A stretch of DNA of 64,000 bases from Tolypothrix sp. PCC 7910 (GCF_011769525.1 NZ_CP050440.1:5023501-5087500); one strand, 5' to 3'. Counted from the stretch's first letter, positions 34,657-44,120 are shown. The notes: generated by a model from the sequence alone, not told the origin. Numbers and translations are program-made.

Positions 34657-35169
34657 CTATCGTCCGTTACTGTTTGCTAATTCTGTTTTATGGAGGCGTT
34701 GATAGCGTTTAGATACTTCTTGTTCTGGATCGATGCCTTCAAATGTTGGGGGTAGCCAAACTCGTAAGAAAAGTAGTACTCCCAAAACGAGTAAGAATGC
34801 ACAAGTGGCTAAAACTTGGCTGGAACTAATTTCTAGTACGCCTTTGACTATCACTTCTCTTAACGCTGAGACAATGGAAACTTCGACGGCTACACCAATC
34901 GAAATGCGTTGTTCTTGGAGGTAAATTATGAGCAGCCGGAATAACTCAACTAAGATCAGTAAAAACAGAATATCGGCTGTGACTACATGGAAATCTAATG
35001 GAGGGAGCAAGGAGAAAAACATATCTCTCACTTGAATCACCATGAAGCTAAATAAACCCATGCACAAGGAAATCACAATCATGTCTTGGATAAATTCCAA
35101 GGTTCGCAGAATGCGCCCCCGATTGATTTCATAAGCGGGGATTGAGTTCTTTTCAACAGGCTGATACAT
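34657..35169 (-). CDS. Sll0218-like membrane protein of the flv4-2 operon (PsiE family)
   Basis: The 170-residue protein has four predicted membrane helices (about 27-47, 63-85, 97-115 and 120-140) with basic termini, as in PsiE-like proteins. By position between flv4 and flv2 it corresponds to Synechocystis Sll0218, which assists photosystem II assembly or stability and is co-expressed with the two flavoproteins. The start is ATG 35169 (MYQPVEKNSIPAYEINRGR). The flanking gaps are filled with tandem heptamers: CCCCAATCC directly upstream of the start leaves no Shine-Dalgarno sequence. Confidence 0.85.
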   Translation of the reverse strand: MYQPVEKNSIPAYEINRGRILRTLEFIQDMIVISLCMGLFSFMVIQVRDMFFSLLPPLDFHVVTADILFLLILVELFRLLIIYLQEQRISIGVAVEVSIVSALREVIVKGVLEISSSQVLATCAFLLVLGVLLFLRVWLPPTFEGIDPEQEVSKRYQRLHKTELANSNGR

Positions 35170-35174
35170 AATTC

Positions 35175-35296
35175 TTGGGATTGGGGACTGGGGATTGGGG
35201 ACTGGGGATTGGGGACTGGGGATTGGGGATTGGGGACTGGGGAAGGAGGAAAGGGAGATCCTATGCCCTATGCCCTATGCCCCATGCCCCATGCCC
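35175..35296. repeat. STRR between flv4 and the sll0218-like gene
   Basis: About nine units alternate GGGATTG and GGGACTG (35179-35245), then TATGCCC/CATGCCC units. It fills the whole intergenic gap up to the flv4 stop codon. Confidence 0.95.
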
Positions 35297-35297
35297 A

Positions 35298-37028
35298 TTA
35301 GTAATGATTGCCAATTTTGCGGTGGTGGACGGCGGTGAGGGCGTTGACTTTGGCAACTCTGCCAGTGTGGACGGTGCTGTAAATAATCCAATGGTCGCCA
35401 CAATCCATGCGACTGGTGATTTCGCATTCCATATAGGCTAAGGCTTCAGCTAAAATAGGCGATCCGTTGGTGGCTGGATAGGTTTTGATTCCGGCAAAGC
35501 GATCGCCACCTGGAGGAAAACGCTTGAGGAAATGTTTCATTAAGCCTTGGTAATTGCCTTCTTCTAGAACATTGAGAACAAAGCGATCGCCTACGTGCAT
35601 TAATGATTCAATAGCGCGGTCTTTGGAAACAGCGATTGCTACTCCTAAAGGATTTAAGCTGGCTTGGGTTACCCAAGAAGCGAACATTGCACTTTGAACT
35701 TCTCCTTTTTTGGCAGTAATAATGTAGAGTCCGTTGCTAATTCTGCCTAAGGCTTTCTCTAAATCTGTATTGATGGATTTGATTTGTTTGATGGTGCGAT
35801 CGCGGGTTAACCATTGCCCCAGATCTGTACCCGCTTCATCACAGAGTTGTTCTAAGGAAGCTGTGGGAGCTTCTTTTACTAAAATTGGCGGGAAGGCTTC
35901 TGTTAATCCTAATTCCTGAAACTTATTGCGTAAGGGATAAACAGGTTCATCTTCGCCGCCACCTGATTCTAATAAACCAATGCTTTGTTTATTATGAGCC
36001 GCCGCTAAAATTATGCTGATTGCCGCTTGAGCATTAACTGCATTTTGAGCAGGCATACTAATAATTAACCCAGCCGCTTGTCCTACTAATTCCCGGACTT
36101 CTTGCGGTTCGACGCTGTTGATATCAACTAATTCTACTGCTACACCTGTTCTCGTGCAGCCATGCGCGATCGTTCTCACTAAATGTTCGCTATAGCCGTA
36201 ATCTTCGGCATAAAATAGCGCGACTAATGTCTCTGTTTTTGCTTGTTCTAAACTCCAGTTTTTATACCGTCCCAGCCATTCGGGGATATAGTTTTTCAGT
36301 AAAGGCCCGTGTCCGGTTGCAACGGTACCAATTTCTAAATTTTCAATCCGCTTTAAAGCTGCTAATACAGAGCGGGCATTCGGCCCCATCAAACAATCAT
36401 AGTAATATTTAAAATCATCTTCGATGACATTAAAGTTCTCATCATAGGTGTGATCGTCGCAGTAGTGCATTCCAAATACATCGCAGGTGTAGAGAATGCC
36501 TGTTTGATGATCGAAAGTCAAAATTGTATCGGGCCAATGTAAGTTAGGCGCAGAGATAAATTCTAATTCGTGCCCATCGCCTAATGCTAAACGCTGTCCA
36601 CTTTTCACCTGGATGGATTTAAATGGCTGGTGCACCATGTTTTCTAGAAATTGAATTGCGACCTTCGCCGCCACAATGGTGATGTTGGGGGCTAATTGTA
36701 AGATGTCCTTAACTAAAGCGCTATGATCGGGTTCGGTGTGGCTGACAATTAAGTAATCTATTTTTGTTGGGTCAATTAATCCTGTAATTAATTCTAAGTA
36801 TAACTGCTCAAATTTGCGATGAGAAGTATCAATTAAAGCAACTTTTTCATCCCGAATTAAGAAAGAATTATAGGTTGTACCATTCCTTAATCCAAATTCA
36901 ATATCAAAACGTTCTCTATCCCAGTCAAGGCAACGAATAGCAGTTGTTTGGGGTGCAATTTCTACTGTTTCAATTGTCAAAAGCCCTGGAGAAGCGGGCG
37001 TTTGCAGGGTTTTTGTGAGTAAGTTCAT
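35298..37028 (-). CDS. flv4: Diiron flavoprotein Flv4
   Basis: This is the first gene of the flv4-sll0218-flv2 operon. The 576-residue protein has the diiron domain with intact ligands (HTEPDHS at about 87-93; later His in PNLHWPD, Asp in TCDVFGMH, and the GHGPLL His). A flavodoxin domain follows (VALFYAEDYGYSEHLV), then a flavin reductase domain (GLYIITAKKGEVQSAMFASWVTQASLNPLG). The intact ligands, in contrast to the neighbouring flavoprotein, are as expected for Flv4. It acts at the thylakoid membrane as electron outlet of photosystem II. The start is ATG 37028. The 750-bp gap upstream should hold the operon promoter; an antisense RNA regulates it in Synechocystis, but I cannot identify one here. 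Confidence 0.93.
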   Translation of the reverse strand: MNLLTKTLQTPASPGLLTIETVEIAPQTTAIRCLDWDRERFDIEFGLRNGTTYNSFLIRDEKVALIDTSHRKFEQLYLELITGLIDPTKIDYLIVSHTEPDHSALVKDILQLAPNITIVAAKVAIQFLENMVHQPFKSIQVKSGQRLALGDGHELEFISAPNLHWPDTILTFDHQTGILYTCDVFGMHYCDDHTYDENFNVIEDDFKYYYDCLMGPNARSVLAALKRIENLEIGTVATGHGPLLKNYIPEWLGRYKNWSLEQAKTETLVALFYAEDYGYSEHLVRTIAHGCTRTGVAVELVDINSVEPQEVRELVGQAAGLIISMPAQNAVNAQAAISIILAAAHNKQSIGLLESGGGEDEPVYPLRNKFQELGLTEAFPPILVKEAPTASLEQLCDEAGTDLGQWLTRDRTIKQIKSINTDLEKALGRISNGLYIITAKKGEVQSAMFASWVTQASLNPLGVAIAVSKDRAIESLMHVGDRFVLNVLEEGNYQGLMKHFLKRFPPGGDRFAGIKTYPATNGSPILAEALAYMECEITSRMDCGDHWIIYSTVHTGRVAKVNALTAVHHRKIGNHY

Positions 37029-37781
37029 GTGATGTATCTAAAAATATTTTCTTTAGTTAATGTGCTTATTTATATAATTGCTACAAAATAGTGAATTAGT
37101 AAAATGTTTATTTTTAAAGTAAGTCATCAGAAAGATTTATTATTGATGAGCGTATAACTACCATTGATTAATATCAATGTTTATCATTGGGGTTTTAAAT
37201 AATTAAAAATATTGAGATTTAAAATGTGGAATAGTTTATGTTCCAACATTTAAGTGCTGCATTCTTGGCCGAATTAATTTCTCAATACGAATTCAACTTG
37301 GCTGCTGGGGTATGAGAACAAGGCTGCCATGTTTCATAGTGAAAATACTGAGAAATATTCCAACATTGCTAAATAAATAACTCTTGTAGAGCCTAATCGC
37401 ACCTGCGCTCATAAGTCTCTTATGCGCCTAAATGTAGCTCTAAATACAATTTTCGGGCATTTTTTGCTTTTTAATACAAGATAATGTTGAAAAAAACCTA
37501 TATCTTGGGTTGGAATAGTTATCTATCTAAAGAAATAAATACTTGCTGTCTCATCAATTTCATCTTATAAATGGATAATCCGTACAAAGCTCAAAAGACA
37601 AACTACTTTTCGGTTCGTGGCGTTGTTTTTCCTTTGTGACAAACAATCGTTTGTCTAATCACGGTGGATTTACATAGTGCGTAGTTGCAATGATTTGGGA
37701 AGTATTGGCAAGGCTGACAGACGACGCATAAATCCACATTTTTCTTCAATATAAGAACCGCTTCAGCTGGACAACTAAAGG
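37029..37781. other. 753-bp divergent intergenic region
   Basis: It must contain the promoter of the flv4-2 operon (left) and that of the metalloprotease gene (right). AT-rich throughout. Visible features are a hairpin GACAAAC/GTTTGTC at about 37638-37655 and a larger stem at 37664-37737. I see no tandem repeats here, in contrast to most gaps in the window, which may mean that it is under constraint. Confidence 0.55.
37664..37737 (+). promoter_or_regulatory. Candidate structured leader of the metalloprotease gene
   Basis: GTGGATTTA (37664-37672) pairs with TAAATCCAC (37729-37737). After a 5-nt bulge on one side, TGCGT (37678-37682) pairs with ACGCA (37724-37728). The 41-nt apical part is unassigned. 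It ends 44 nt before the ATG, so it could be a 5'-leader regulatory RNA. Confidence 0.35.
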
Positions 37782-40454
37782 ATGAAATACTGGATCAGGA
37801 AATTAGTAATCTGTATCTTTTTACTCTATAACTGGTTATTAGGAACTAATTACGCAGCCGCCAATCAACTTGCCAATATAGATGTGCCGCAATTCCATGC
37901 AGTGACAGCAGTGGAAAATATCGCCAGTGCTGACAATATTTTTATTGATCATAGAAGAGAAGATGCACGGCGATTTCGTGACATAGTCAAAGCTACAGAG
38001 AAATTAGACGGACTATTCACGCTTTATCGCAGTCATGAAGACGGTAGAATATTTTGGGAAATTAAGTCAGAACAACTCAATAAAAACTACTTAGCTACAG
38101 TAACTTTAGAATCAGGATTAGGGGAAAGTGGGATTTATAGTGGATTACCCTTAGCTGATTTTCTCTTCTACTTCCGGCGAGTTAACAACAATTTGCACTT
38201 CGTCGTGCGGAATGTGAAATTTCGTACAGAAGAAGGTGAACCAGAACAGCGATCGCTTGCGCGTTCTTTTAGTGATTCGGTTCTCTATGCATTGCCAATC
38301 GACACTATTGATCCGCGTAATAAAAATATCTTGATTAACCTGAACGACTTGCTAATGCAGGATTTTCCTGGTTTAGCTCCTCTGTTGAAATACGCTTTGC
38401 AAGCGGATTACAATTTAGAAACCAGCAAGTCTTATCTTGCTAATATTAATAGCTTTCCGGATAACCTCGAGATTGATTCAATTTATAATTTTTATGCAGC
38501 AGAAGGCGCAAATTTAGTTACTTTACCTGATAGCCGCGCACTTTCTTTAAAAGTACACTACAGTTTTTCCCAACTAAGAGAAAACAACGGTTATATTCCC
38601 AGACTTGCAGACGATCGCGTGGGATATTTTATTACGGCTTTCCAAGATTTTTCTCACAATAATAATCACGATCCATTTGTCCGTTATATCAATCGTTGGC
38701 ATCTAGAACTATCAGATCCCAACGCACCTTTATCGCCACCGAAAAAGCCGATTGTATTTTGGATTGAAAATGCTGTACCGCTAGAATATCGTGACGCAAT
38801 GCGCGAAGGCGTTCTCATGTGGAATAAAGCATTCGCCAAAGCGGGATTCCAAAATGCCATTGAAGTGCGACAAATGCCAGATGATGCTGATTGGCATCCT
38901 GCAGATGTGCATTACAACACTATTCGCTGGTTTAATTCTTTAGATGCAGGTTTTGCTAAAGGCCCGATGCGTGTTAACCCCTTTACCGGGGAAATACTGG
39001 ACGCAGATATTATTGTAGATGCTAATATGGTGCGCTCTATTCAGCAAGAATATCGCGCCTATGCAGAGTCAGGGAATAGCAAAAGTAAATTAGATGGTTG
39101 TGATGTCGCCAGTTTTCAGCGAGATTCTGAACTCTGTTATGGGCAGGAAGCGACAAATCAAGCTGCTATCGGGGCGCTGGCGTTGTCATTGTTGCCTGAT
39201 ACAACACCCAGCAGTGAAGCGATGCAGAAATATGTGCATCAATATTTGCGTTCTCTGATTGCCCATGAAGTAGGACATACTCTGGGTTTACGCCACAATT
39301 TTCACGGCAGCACCATGTTAGCGCCCCAAGAATTAAATAATCCCGAAATTACCCATAGCAAGGGTTTAGCGGGTTCGGTGATGGATTATTTACCCGTGAA
39401 TATCGCACCCCAGGGCGTAGAACAAGGTGATTATTTCCCTGGGGTGATTGGCCCTTATGATGAATGGGCTATTGAGTATGGTTATAAAATCAACCCAGAA
39501 GCTACAACTGATGCAATCCTACCAGAAGCCGAGAAAAGCTTTTTAGAAAAGATTGCTTTAGCATCGCCGCAGCCAGAATTGTCCTACGCGACTGATGAAG
39601 ATATTTGGGATATCAACCCCCTAGCAAACCTCTGGGATATGAGTAGTGATGTGCTGGTTTATTCCCAGTGGCAAATGGATAATGCCCGTGTGATGTGGGA
39701 ACGCCTCGATCAGCGTTATCTATCAAAAGGAGAAAGCTATAGTAATCTGCGTGCGTTATTTAATCGTGTCCTCGGCTACTATTTTCGTAACGCCGCCTTA
39801 GTTTCTCAATATATTGGTGGGCAATCATTCCGCCGTGTTCATGCAGGTGATGAAACTTCCTGGGCTTTTGTACCAGTTTCTTTGGATAAACAACGTCAAG
39901 CTTTAGCGAATTTGCAAGAATATGTATTTGCTGAGGATGCTTTTAACTTCTCACCACAATTACTCAATCAACTAGCACCATCACGCTGGCAACATTGGGG
40001 AAATCCCATACCGAACGATCGCCTGGATTATCCCCTACACGATCGCATTTTAAAATTCCAAAGTCGAGTATTGCGATCGCTCTTAGATAGCGCTCGCCTC
40101 AGTCGCCTCCAAGATATAGAATTAAAAACGCAGCCAGGAGAATCTCTATCCATCCCAGAACTGTTTGAAACCCTACAAACAGGCATCTGGAAAGAAGTTT
40201 TAACTCCCACCCCAGCAAAGCCAATTTCTAGCATTCGCCGTTCACTGCAACGGGAATATCTCAATATATTGCTAGAAATGATGCTGCGGAATACCAATGC
40301 ACCAGAAGACGGACGCACACTCGCTTGGTATGAATTGCGTCAACTGCAAACAGCGATTGACAACAGGCTGAAAGACTTTGGCGAAAACTTTGATATTTCC
40401 ACACTAGCCCATTTGCAAGTGACGAGCGATCGCATCACCAAAGCATTGAAATAG
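37782..40454 (+). CDS. Large secreted zinc metalloprotease (DUF5117/DUF4953 type metzincin)
   Basis: The 890-residue protein starts with a signal peptide (MKYWIRKLVICIFLLYNWLLG, cleavage near AAA at 24-26). The catalytic motif is H495-E-V-G-H-T-L-G-L-R-H505, the extended HExxHxxGxxH zinc site of metzincins, followed by the Met-turn-like SVMDYLPVN. The N-terminal part (LFTLYRSHEDGRIFWEIKSEQLNKNYL...) resembles DUF5117 and the part after the active site resembles DUF4953. Homologues occur in bacteroidetes, proteobacteria and cyanobacteria; substrates are not known. The protein is expected in the periplasm or outside the cell. No operon partner; a candidate structured leader precedes the start. 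Confidence 0.9.
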   Translation: MKYWIRKLVICIFLLYNWLLGTNYAAANQLANIDVPQFHAVTAVENIASADNIFIDHRREDARRFRDIVKATEKLDGLFTLYRSHEDGRIFWEIKSEQLNKNYLATVTLESGLGESGIYSGLPLADFLFYFRRVNNNLHFVVRNVKFRTEEGEPEQRSLARSFSDSVLYALPIDTIDPRNKNILINLNDLLMQDFPGLAPLLKYALQADYNLETSKSYLANINSFPDNLEIDSIYNFYAAEGANLVTLPDSRALSLKVHYSFSQLRENNGYIPRLADDRVGYFITAFQDFSHNNNHDPFVRYINRWHLELSDPNAPLSPPKKPIVFWIENAVPLEYRDAMREGVLMWNKAFAKAGFQNAIEVRQMPDDADWHPADVHYNTIRWFNSLDAGFAKGPMRVNPFTGEILDADIIVDANMVRSIQQEYRAYAESGNSKSKLDGCDVASFQRDSELCYGQEATNQAAIGALALSLLPDTTPSSEAMQKYVHQYLRSLIAHEVGHTLGLRHNFHGSTMLAPQELNNPEITHSKGLAGSVMDYLPVNIAPQGVEQGDYFPGVIGPYDEWAIEYGYKINPEATTDAILPEAEKSFLEKIALASPQPELSYATDEDIWDINPLANLWDMSSDVLVYSQWQMDNARVMWERLDQRYLSKGESYSNLRALFNRVLGYYFRNAALVSQYIGGQSFRRVHAGDETSWAFVPVSLDKQRQALANLQEYVFAEDAFNFSPQLLNQLAPSRWQHWGNPIPNDRLDYPLHDRILKFQSRVLRSLLDSARLSRLQDIELKTQPGESLSIPELFETLQTGIWKEVLTPTPAKPISSIRRSLQREYLNILLEMMLRNTNAPEDGRTLAWYELRQLQTAIDNRLKDFGENFDISTLAHLQVTSDRITKALK

Positions 40455-40500
40455 GGATTGGGGATTAGGGATTGGGGACTGGGGACTGGGAACTGGGGAA
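40455..40500. repeat. GGGGATT/GGGGACT STRR
   Basis: About six heptamers immediately after the metalloprotease stop codon. Confidence 0.9.
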
Positions 40501-40673
40501 TTGCTTATTTCTTTCTGCCCCCTGGAGTCTTCATGATGAATCTTTAACCAAATACGAAATAACGCCTAACCTCAAATTTGTCAAGCTTTGTTGCAACTTA
40601 CTTTTAAACAGATAAAATCCCGTTAAATTTAATATAAATCTCCACTGGAATAAAGCTGGGGGAAATATTAGCC

Positions 40674-40772
40674 ATGACAGGAATAATTTTAGTCTCGATT
40701 TTTTGCTTGCTTTGGCTGGTTGGTTTCACGCTTTTAGCAGAAGCTTGGTTTTACGAAGAAGAACAGCAGTAA
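40674..40772 (+). CDS. Candidate 32-residue single-helix membrane microprotein
   Basis: An ATG at 40674, 9-14 bp after GCTGGGGGA, opens a frame of 32 codons ending TAA. The product starts MTGIILVSIFCLLW, has one hydrophobic helix (about residues 3-22) and an acidic tail (FYEEEQQ). Size and shape are those of small photosystem, cytochrome b6f or NDH-1 subunits, but the sequence does not match PetM, PetN, PsbM, PsbT, PsbX, PsbY or PsaM as I know them. The hydrophobic codon content and ribosome site support it; conservation in other genomes would decide. Confidence 0.5.
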   Translation: MTGIILVSIFCLLWLVGFTLLAEAWFYEEEQQ

Positions 40773-40893
40773 CAAGTCAAAATTCTCAATTGAAGACATT
40801 TTCAGTTAAAATGCATATTCCAATTCCATCAAACTCTTGTGGGGCAGGTATCTTTCTCCACAAGGTTTATCTATATATAACAATCCTATTTCC

Positions 40894-42048
40894 GTTAGAC
40901 CCGTCCGAAAACTCGCAAGCCTATATTTACAAGGCTTTGAGACCAGTCCTTGCAGATTCTGTTGCAATGGAACAATAAGTGTTTGATATAGTTACTGATA
41001 GTTTAGAGCAGAAAAATACATAATCTTGCCTAACGCAAACACAATTTTTAATTGATACTAATTTATGGCGCTATTCGGTAATACGAAAGTGCCAATTCGC
41101 AGTCTTACTAGACCACAAACTAACAAAACTATTTCATTATAAACATCAGCATTTAATCTAAATCTTTGTGATGCCACTTGGAAAATTTTTACAATACGTA
41201 TTAAATGCTCAACAAATATACGCTTACTTGATAGAGCTTTATTTTCTTCTTTTTGTTGTTCATTTAATTGTTGTTTTCTTTTCTTCTTATGAGGGGTAGT
41301 AATATTATTCCCACCTTGATACGCTTTATCTCCCGTAAATTCTTGTTTTTCATCAAATTTTGTTTGTTGCTCTCTAAATAATTTTATGTCTGCTGTTGGC
41401 CCTGGAGAGCCTACTGTAACATCAATAATATCTTTTCCCTCTGGCAAGGAAACTATCTGGTTTTTTATAGTATGCTGTTTTTTCTTTCCCGAAAAGAACT
41501 TTTTCTGTTCTTCGTTGTCAGATGGTCTATCTATAGGCTGTTCTACGCTATCAACTAGCAACTTAAAATTCGTTAATATTTCTTGTATAATGAGCAAATC
41601 TCCTTCTTTATTTTCTACTTGCTCTATTAAACTAGAAGGGAGAATCTTACGTAATATTTTTCTCCAGTAATGAAAAGTATCATTAGATAAAGTTTTTGAT
41701 ATACCAAACATTATTCCTAAAACTTCAAATGTGGGTATTTGTCTCAGATAAAACAAGCACAAACATACTTGTTCTGGGATGGATAATAATTCTTTGCGTC
41801 CACCTCCACGACGATGTATTCTAACTTTCTTCTGTTCCAATTTGAGTTGTTCTTCTTCATGACTGTTTTTAGCATAGTTTACAAGGTCAGTAAATTGGTC
41901 ATAACTAATCCCCAAAAGTTGCTTTGCTCTTCGTGGATACTTTTGTATATAATCAAATATACTAATCATTTAATTAAATTTTGGTAGAGGGTCAATTTTA
42001 CTTTCTACCATTTTTTTGTACCCAATTCATATTCCGGACGTGTCTGTT
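40894..42048 (-). mobile_element. Complete IS5-type insertion sequence with GTT target duplication
   Basis: The element spans 40897-42045 (1149 bp). The ends are inverted repeats: AGACCCGTCCGAAAA at the left and, read inward from the right, AGACACGTCCGGAAT (12 of 15 matching). GTT flanks each side (40894-40896, 42046-42048), consistent with a 3-bp duplication. It encodes one intact transposase. The 160 bp between the left end and the transposase stop are non-coding. Insertion was into intergenic DNA, so no gene is visibly broken. Confidence 0.82.
41058..41969 (-). CDS. IS5-family transposase (HTH_Tnp_4 / DDE_Tnp_4 type)
   Basis: The 303-residue protein has an N-terminal helix-turn-helix domain (about 60-110, LLSIPEQVCLCLFYLRQIPTFEVLGIMFGISKTLSNDTFHYWRKIL). 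The DDE catalytic residues lie in LLVDSVEQPI, FTGDKAYQGG and SKRIFVEHLIR. The KFFSGKKKQHTIKNQI segment after the first Asp is typical of this IS5 branch. The frame is intact, so the element may be active. It is lysine/asparagine-rich and lower in GC than its neighbours, a sign of mobility. Confidence 0.92.
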   Translation of the reverse strand: MISIFDYIQKYPRRAKQLLGISYDQFTDLVNYAKNSHEEEQLKLEQKKVRIHRRGGGRKELLSIPEQVCLCLFYLRQIPTFEVLGIMFGISKTLSNDTFHYWRKILRKILPSSLIEQVENKEGDLLIIQEILTNFKLLVDSVEQPIDRPSDNEEQKKFFSGKKKQHTIKNQIVSLPEGKDIIDVTVGSPGPTADIKLFREQQTKFDEKQEFTGDKAYQGGNNITTPHKKKRKQQLNEQQKEENKALSSKRIFVEHLIRIVKIFQVASQRFRLNADVYNEIVLLVCGLVRLRIGTFVLPNSAIN

Positions 42049-42189
42049 GTAAAAATATCGGTTTTGGTTGTTGACTGTTGACTGTTAGAGGTTATTTATA
42101 AAAAAATACAGTTCAGTTCAGTTAAGAAAATTAATTGATCACAAAACCAAAAAACTAATTACTCAACAAAAAACATAACAATAATTTTG

Positions 42190-42260
42190 GAGGGGGTTTG
42201 GGGGACGCAACCGTCACCCAATCGGGGGTTTGGGGGAGAATCCCCCAATTCTGCTGGCTT
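42190..42260. repeat. G-rich repeat (GGGGGTTTGGGGGA twice) with C-rich complement
   Basis: Two copies of GGGGGTTTGGGGGA (42192-42205 and 42224-42237) are followed by AATCCCCCAATTCTGC. The last G run and the CCCCC run can pair. Confidence 0.85.
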
Positions 42261-42281
42261 CTTTCAATCTACAAGGCTGTG

Positions 42282-42357
42282 TTATACCAAATCAAATAAT
42301 ATTTGCCACACATCAATAAAGATTCTAGAGGGCAGGACAATGCCCGTGCCCCTACAA
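42282..42357. repeat. Dispersed repeat (TTGTAGGGGCA family), inverted copy
   Basis: It reads on the minus strand as a diverged copy of 19881-19953, from TTGTAGGGGCACGGGCATTG to ATTTGATTTGGTATAA. Confidence 0.8.
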
Positions 42358-42813
42358 TCTGTCGCGCTGATTTCCAATATGATTTGTCACCAAAGAAATA
42401 TCCTAGCGCCTAACACACCATTGATGCGGCGGTGCCCTGCGGCTAAATTTCATTGTCACTAAGCCCCAAATCCTTTCATAGCCGTAACACACTCTACTCT
42501 TAGACGCTACACGTAGCTTGCTTCCCTGTAAGAGTACAACCCTCAGCCTTCTCTTAACGACTGACCCTGGTGAAAAAATTCTTGCACTTCAATTCTATGC
42601 ATCTCAACGTCCATATAATAATTGAAGAAGTGCAACAAAAATAAACATCAACCAAAATCCCTCGGCTGCCATCTTCTCTCCAACCTAACCCAGTCAGCGC
42701 AATTCTTGTATTGCCCGGAAGAGCCTTATTTTGGCAGACACGATAACTTGGGTCTGGTTGGCATCTACGCGATCCAATTCTAAATTTTCATGAACGGGAG
42801 AACACTGTAAGCT

Positions 42814-43998
42814 ATGGCAAGAATAGAAACCCGCACAGAACCAATGGTGCTGAATATGGGGCCGCACCATCCCTCAATGCACGGGGTTTTGCGGTTAATT
42901 GTTACCTTGGATGGCGAGGATGTCATTGATTGTGAACCAGTGATTGGCTACCTGCACCGGGGAATGGAAAAAATTGCGGAAAATCGCACCACTATTATGT
43001 ACGTTCCCTATGTGAGTCGTTGGGACTACGCAGCGGGGATGTTTAACGAAGCGGTTACCGTCAACGCCCCAGAAAAATTGGCAGGTGTCGCTGTACCCAA
43101 ACGCGCCAGCTACATTCGCGTCATTATGCTGGAATTGAACCGTATTGCTAACCACTTGCTGTGGTTTGGCCCATTTCTAGCAGACGTAGGCGCTCAAACT
43201 CCCTTCTTCTATCAATTCCGCGAACGGGAGATGATTTATGATTTATGGGAAGCAGCCACCGGTTATCGGATGGTAAATAACAATTATTTCCGCGTTGGTG
43301 GTGTAGCAGTTGACTTACCTTATGGTTGGGTCGATAAGTGCTTAGAATTCTGTGACTACTTTATCCCCAAAGTTGATGAATACGAAAAGTTAGTTACCAA
43401 TAACCCCATCTTCCGCCGTCGGATTGAGGGAATTGGTACTATCACCCGTGAAGAAGCGATTAACTGGGGACTTTCTGGCCCTATGTTACGTGCTTCTGGC
43501 GTGAAGTGGGACTTACGGAAAGTAGACCACTATGAATGCTACGACGATTTTGATTGGGATGTACAGTGGGAAACAGCAGGCGATTGCTTTGCCCGTTACG
43601 TGGTGCGGATGCGGGAAATGCGCGAATCTGTGAAGATTATTCGCCAAGCTATTAAAGGACTTCCTGGTGGCCCTTATGAAAACCTAGAAGCCAAGCGTTT
43701 AGCGGCTGGGAAAAAATCGGAATGGGATGCTTTTGATTACCAGTATATTGGTAAAAAAGTTTCTCCATCCTTTAAGATTCCCAAAGGTGAAATTTACGCC
43801 CGTGTTGAAAGCGGTAAAGGTGAACTGGGAATTTATATGGTAGGCGATGATAACGTGTTCCCTGCACGTTGGAAAATTCGCGCCGCCGATTTCAACAACC
43901 TGCAAATTCTGCCTCATTTACTCCGTGGTATGAAAGTAGCAGATATTGTGGTAATTCTCGGTAGCATTGACGTAATTATGGGTTCTGTTGATCGATAA
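42814..43998 (+). CDS. ndhH: NAD(P)H-quinone oxidoreductase subunit H (NDH-1)
   Basis: NdhH is the 49-kDa-type peripheral-arm subunit of cyanobacterial NDH-1, which takes electrons from ferredoxin to plastoquinone for respiration, cyclic flow and CO2 uptake. The 394-residue protein starts [23 protein letters not shown] (quinone-site His pair) and has [14 protein letters not shown], the [24 protein letters not shown] block, and the closing [25 protein letters not shown]. Length is full. In many cyanobacteria ndhH stands apart from the other ndh genes, as here. A 16-bp hairpin (44073-44113) follows. Confidence 0.97.
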   Translation: MARIETRTEPMVLNMGPHHPSMHGVLRLIVTLDGEDVIDCEPVIGYLHRGMEKIAENRTTIMYVPYVSRWDYAAGMFNEAVTVNAPEKLAGVAVPKRASYIRVIMLELNRIANHLLWFGPFLADVGAQTPFFYQFREREMIYDLWEAATGYRMVNNNYFRVGGVAVDLPYGWVDKCLEFCDYFIPKVDEYEKLVTNNPIFRRRIEGIGTITREEAINWGLSGPMLRASGVKWDLRKVDHYECYDDFDWDVQWETAGDCFARYVVRMREMRESVKIIRQAIKGLPGGPYENLEAKRLAAGKKSEWDAFDYQYIGKKVSPSFKIPKGEIYARVESGKGELGIYMVGDDNVFPARWKIRAADFNNLQILPHLLRGMKVADIVVILGSIDVIMGSVDR

Positions 43999-44072
43999 CA
44001 AAGGGCTAGAAGCTAGTATTTTTTACTTCAGCTAAAGCATCAAGTACTTAGCAATTTTTGAAGTTACATTTG

Positions 44073-44113
44073 CTGGGTGTAAGCATCACTGAAATTCTGA
44101 TGCTTACACCCAG
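44073..44113 (+). terminator. Strong hairpin after ndhH
   Basis: Perfect 16-bp arms (CTGGGTGTAAGCATCA, 44073-44088; complement 44098-44113) with a 9-nt loop, then ATTTGATTT. It lies between ndhH and a convergent small gene and could terminate both. Confidence 0.7.
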
Positions 44114-44120
44114 ATTTGAT

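Larger units (their letters stand above)
42049..42813. other. Gene-free region upstream of ndhH
   Basis: It contains a G-rich repeat (42190-42260), an inverted dispersed repeat (42282-42357) and fragments of other simple repeats. The ~150 bp directly before ndhH are unique sequence and should hold its promoter and leader. No protein gene is apparent. Confidence 0.6.
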
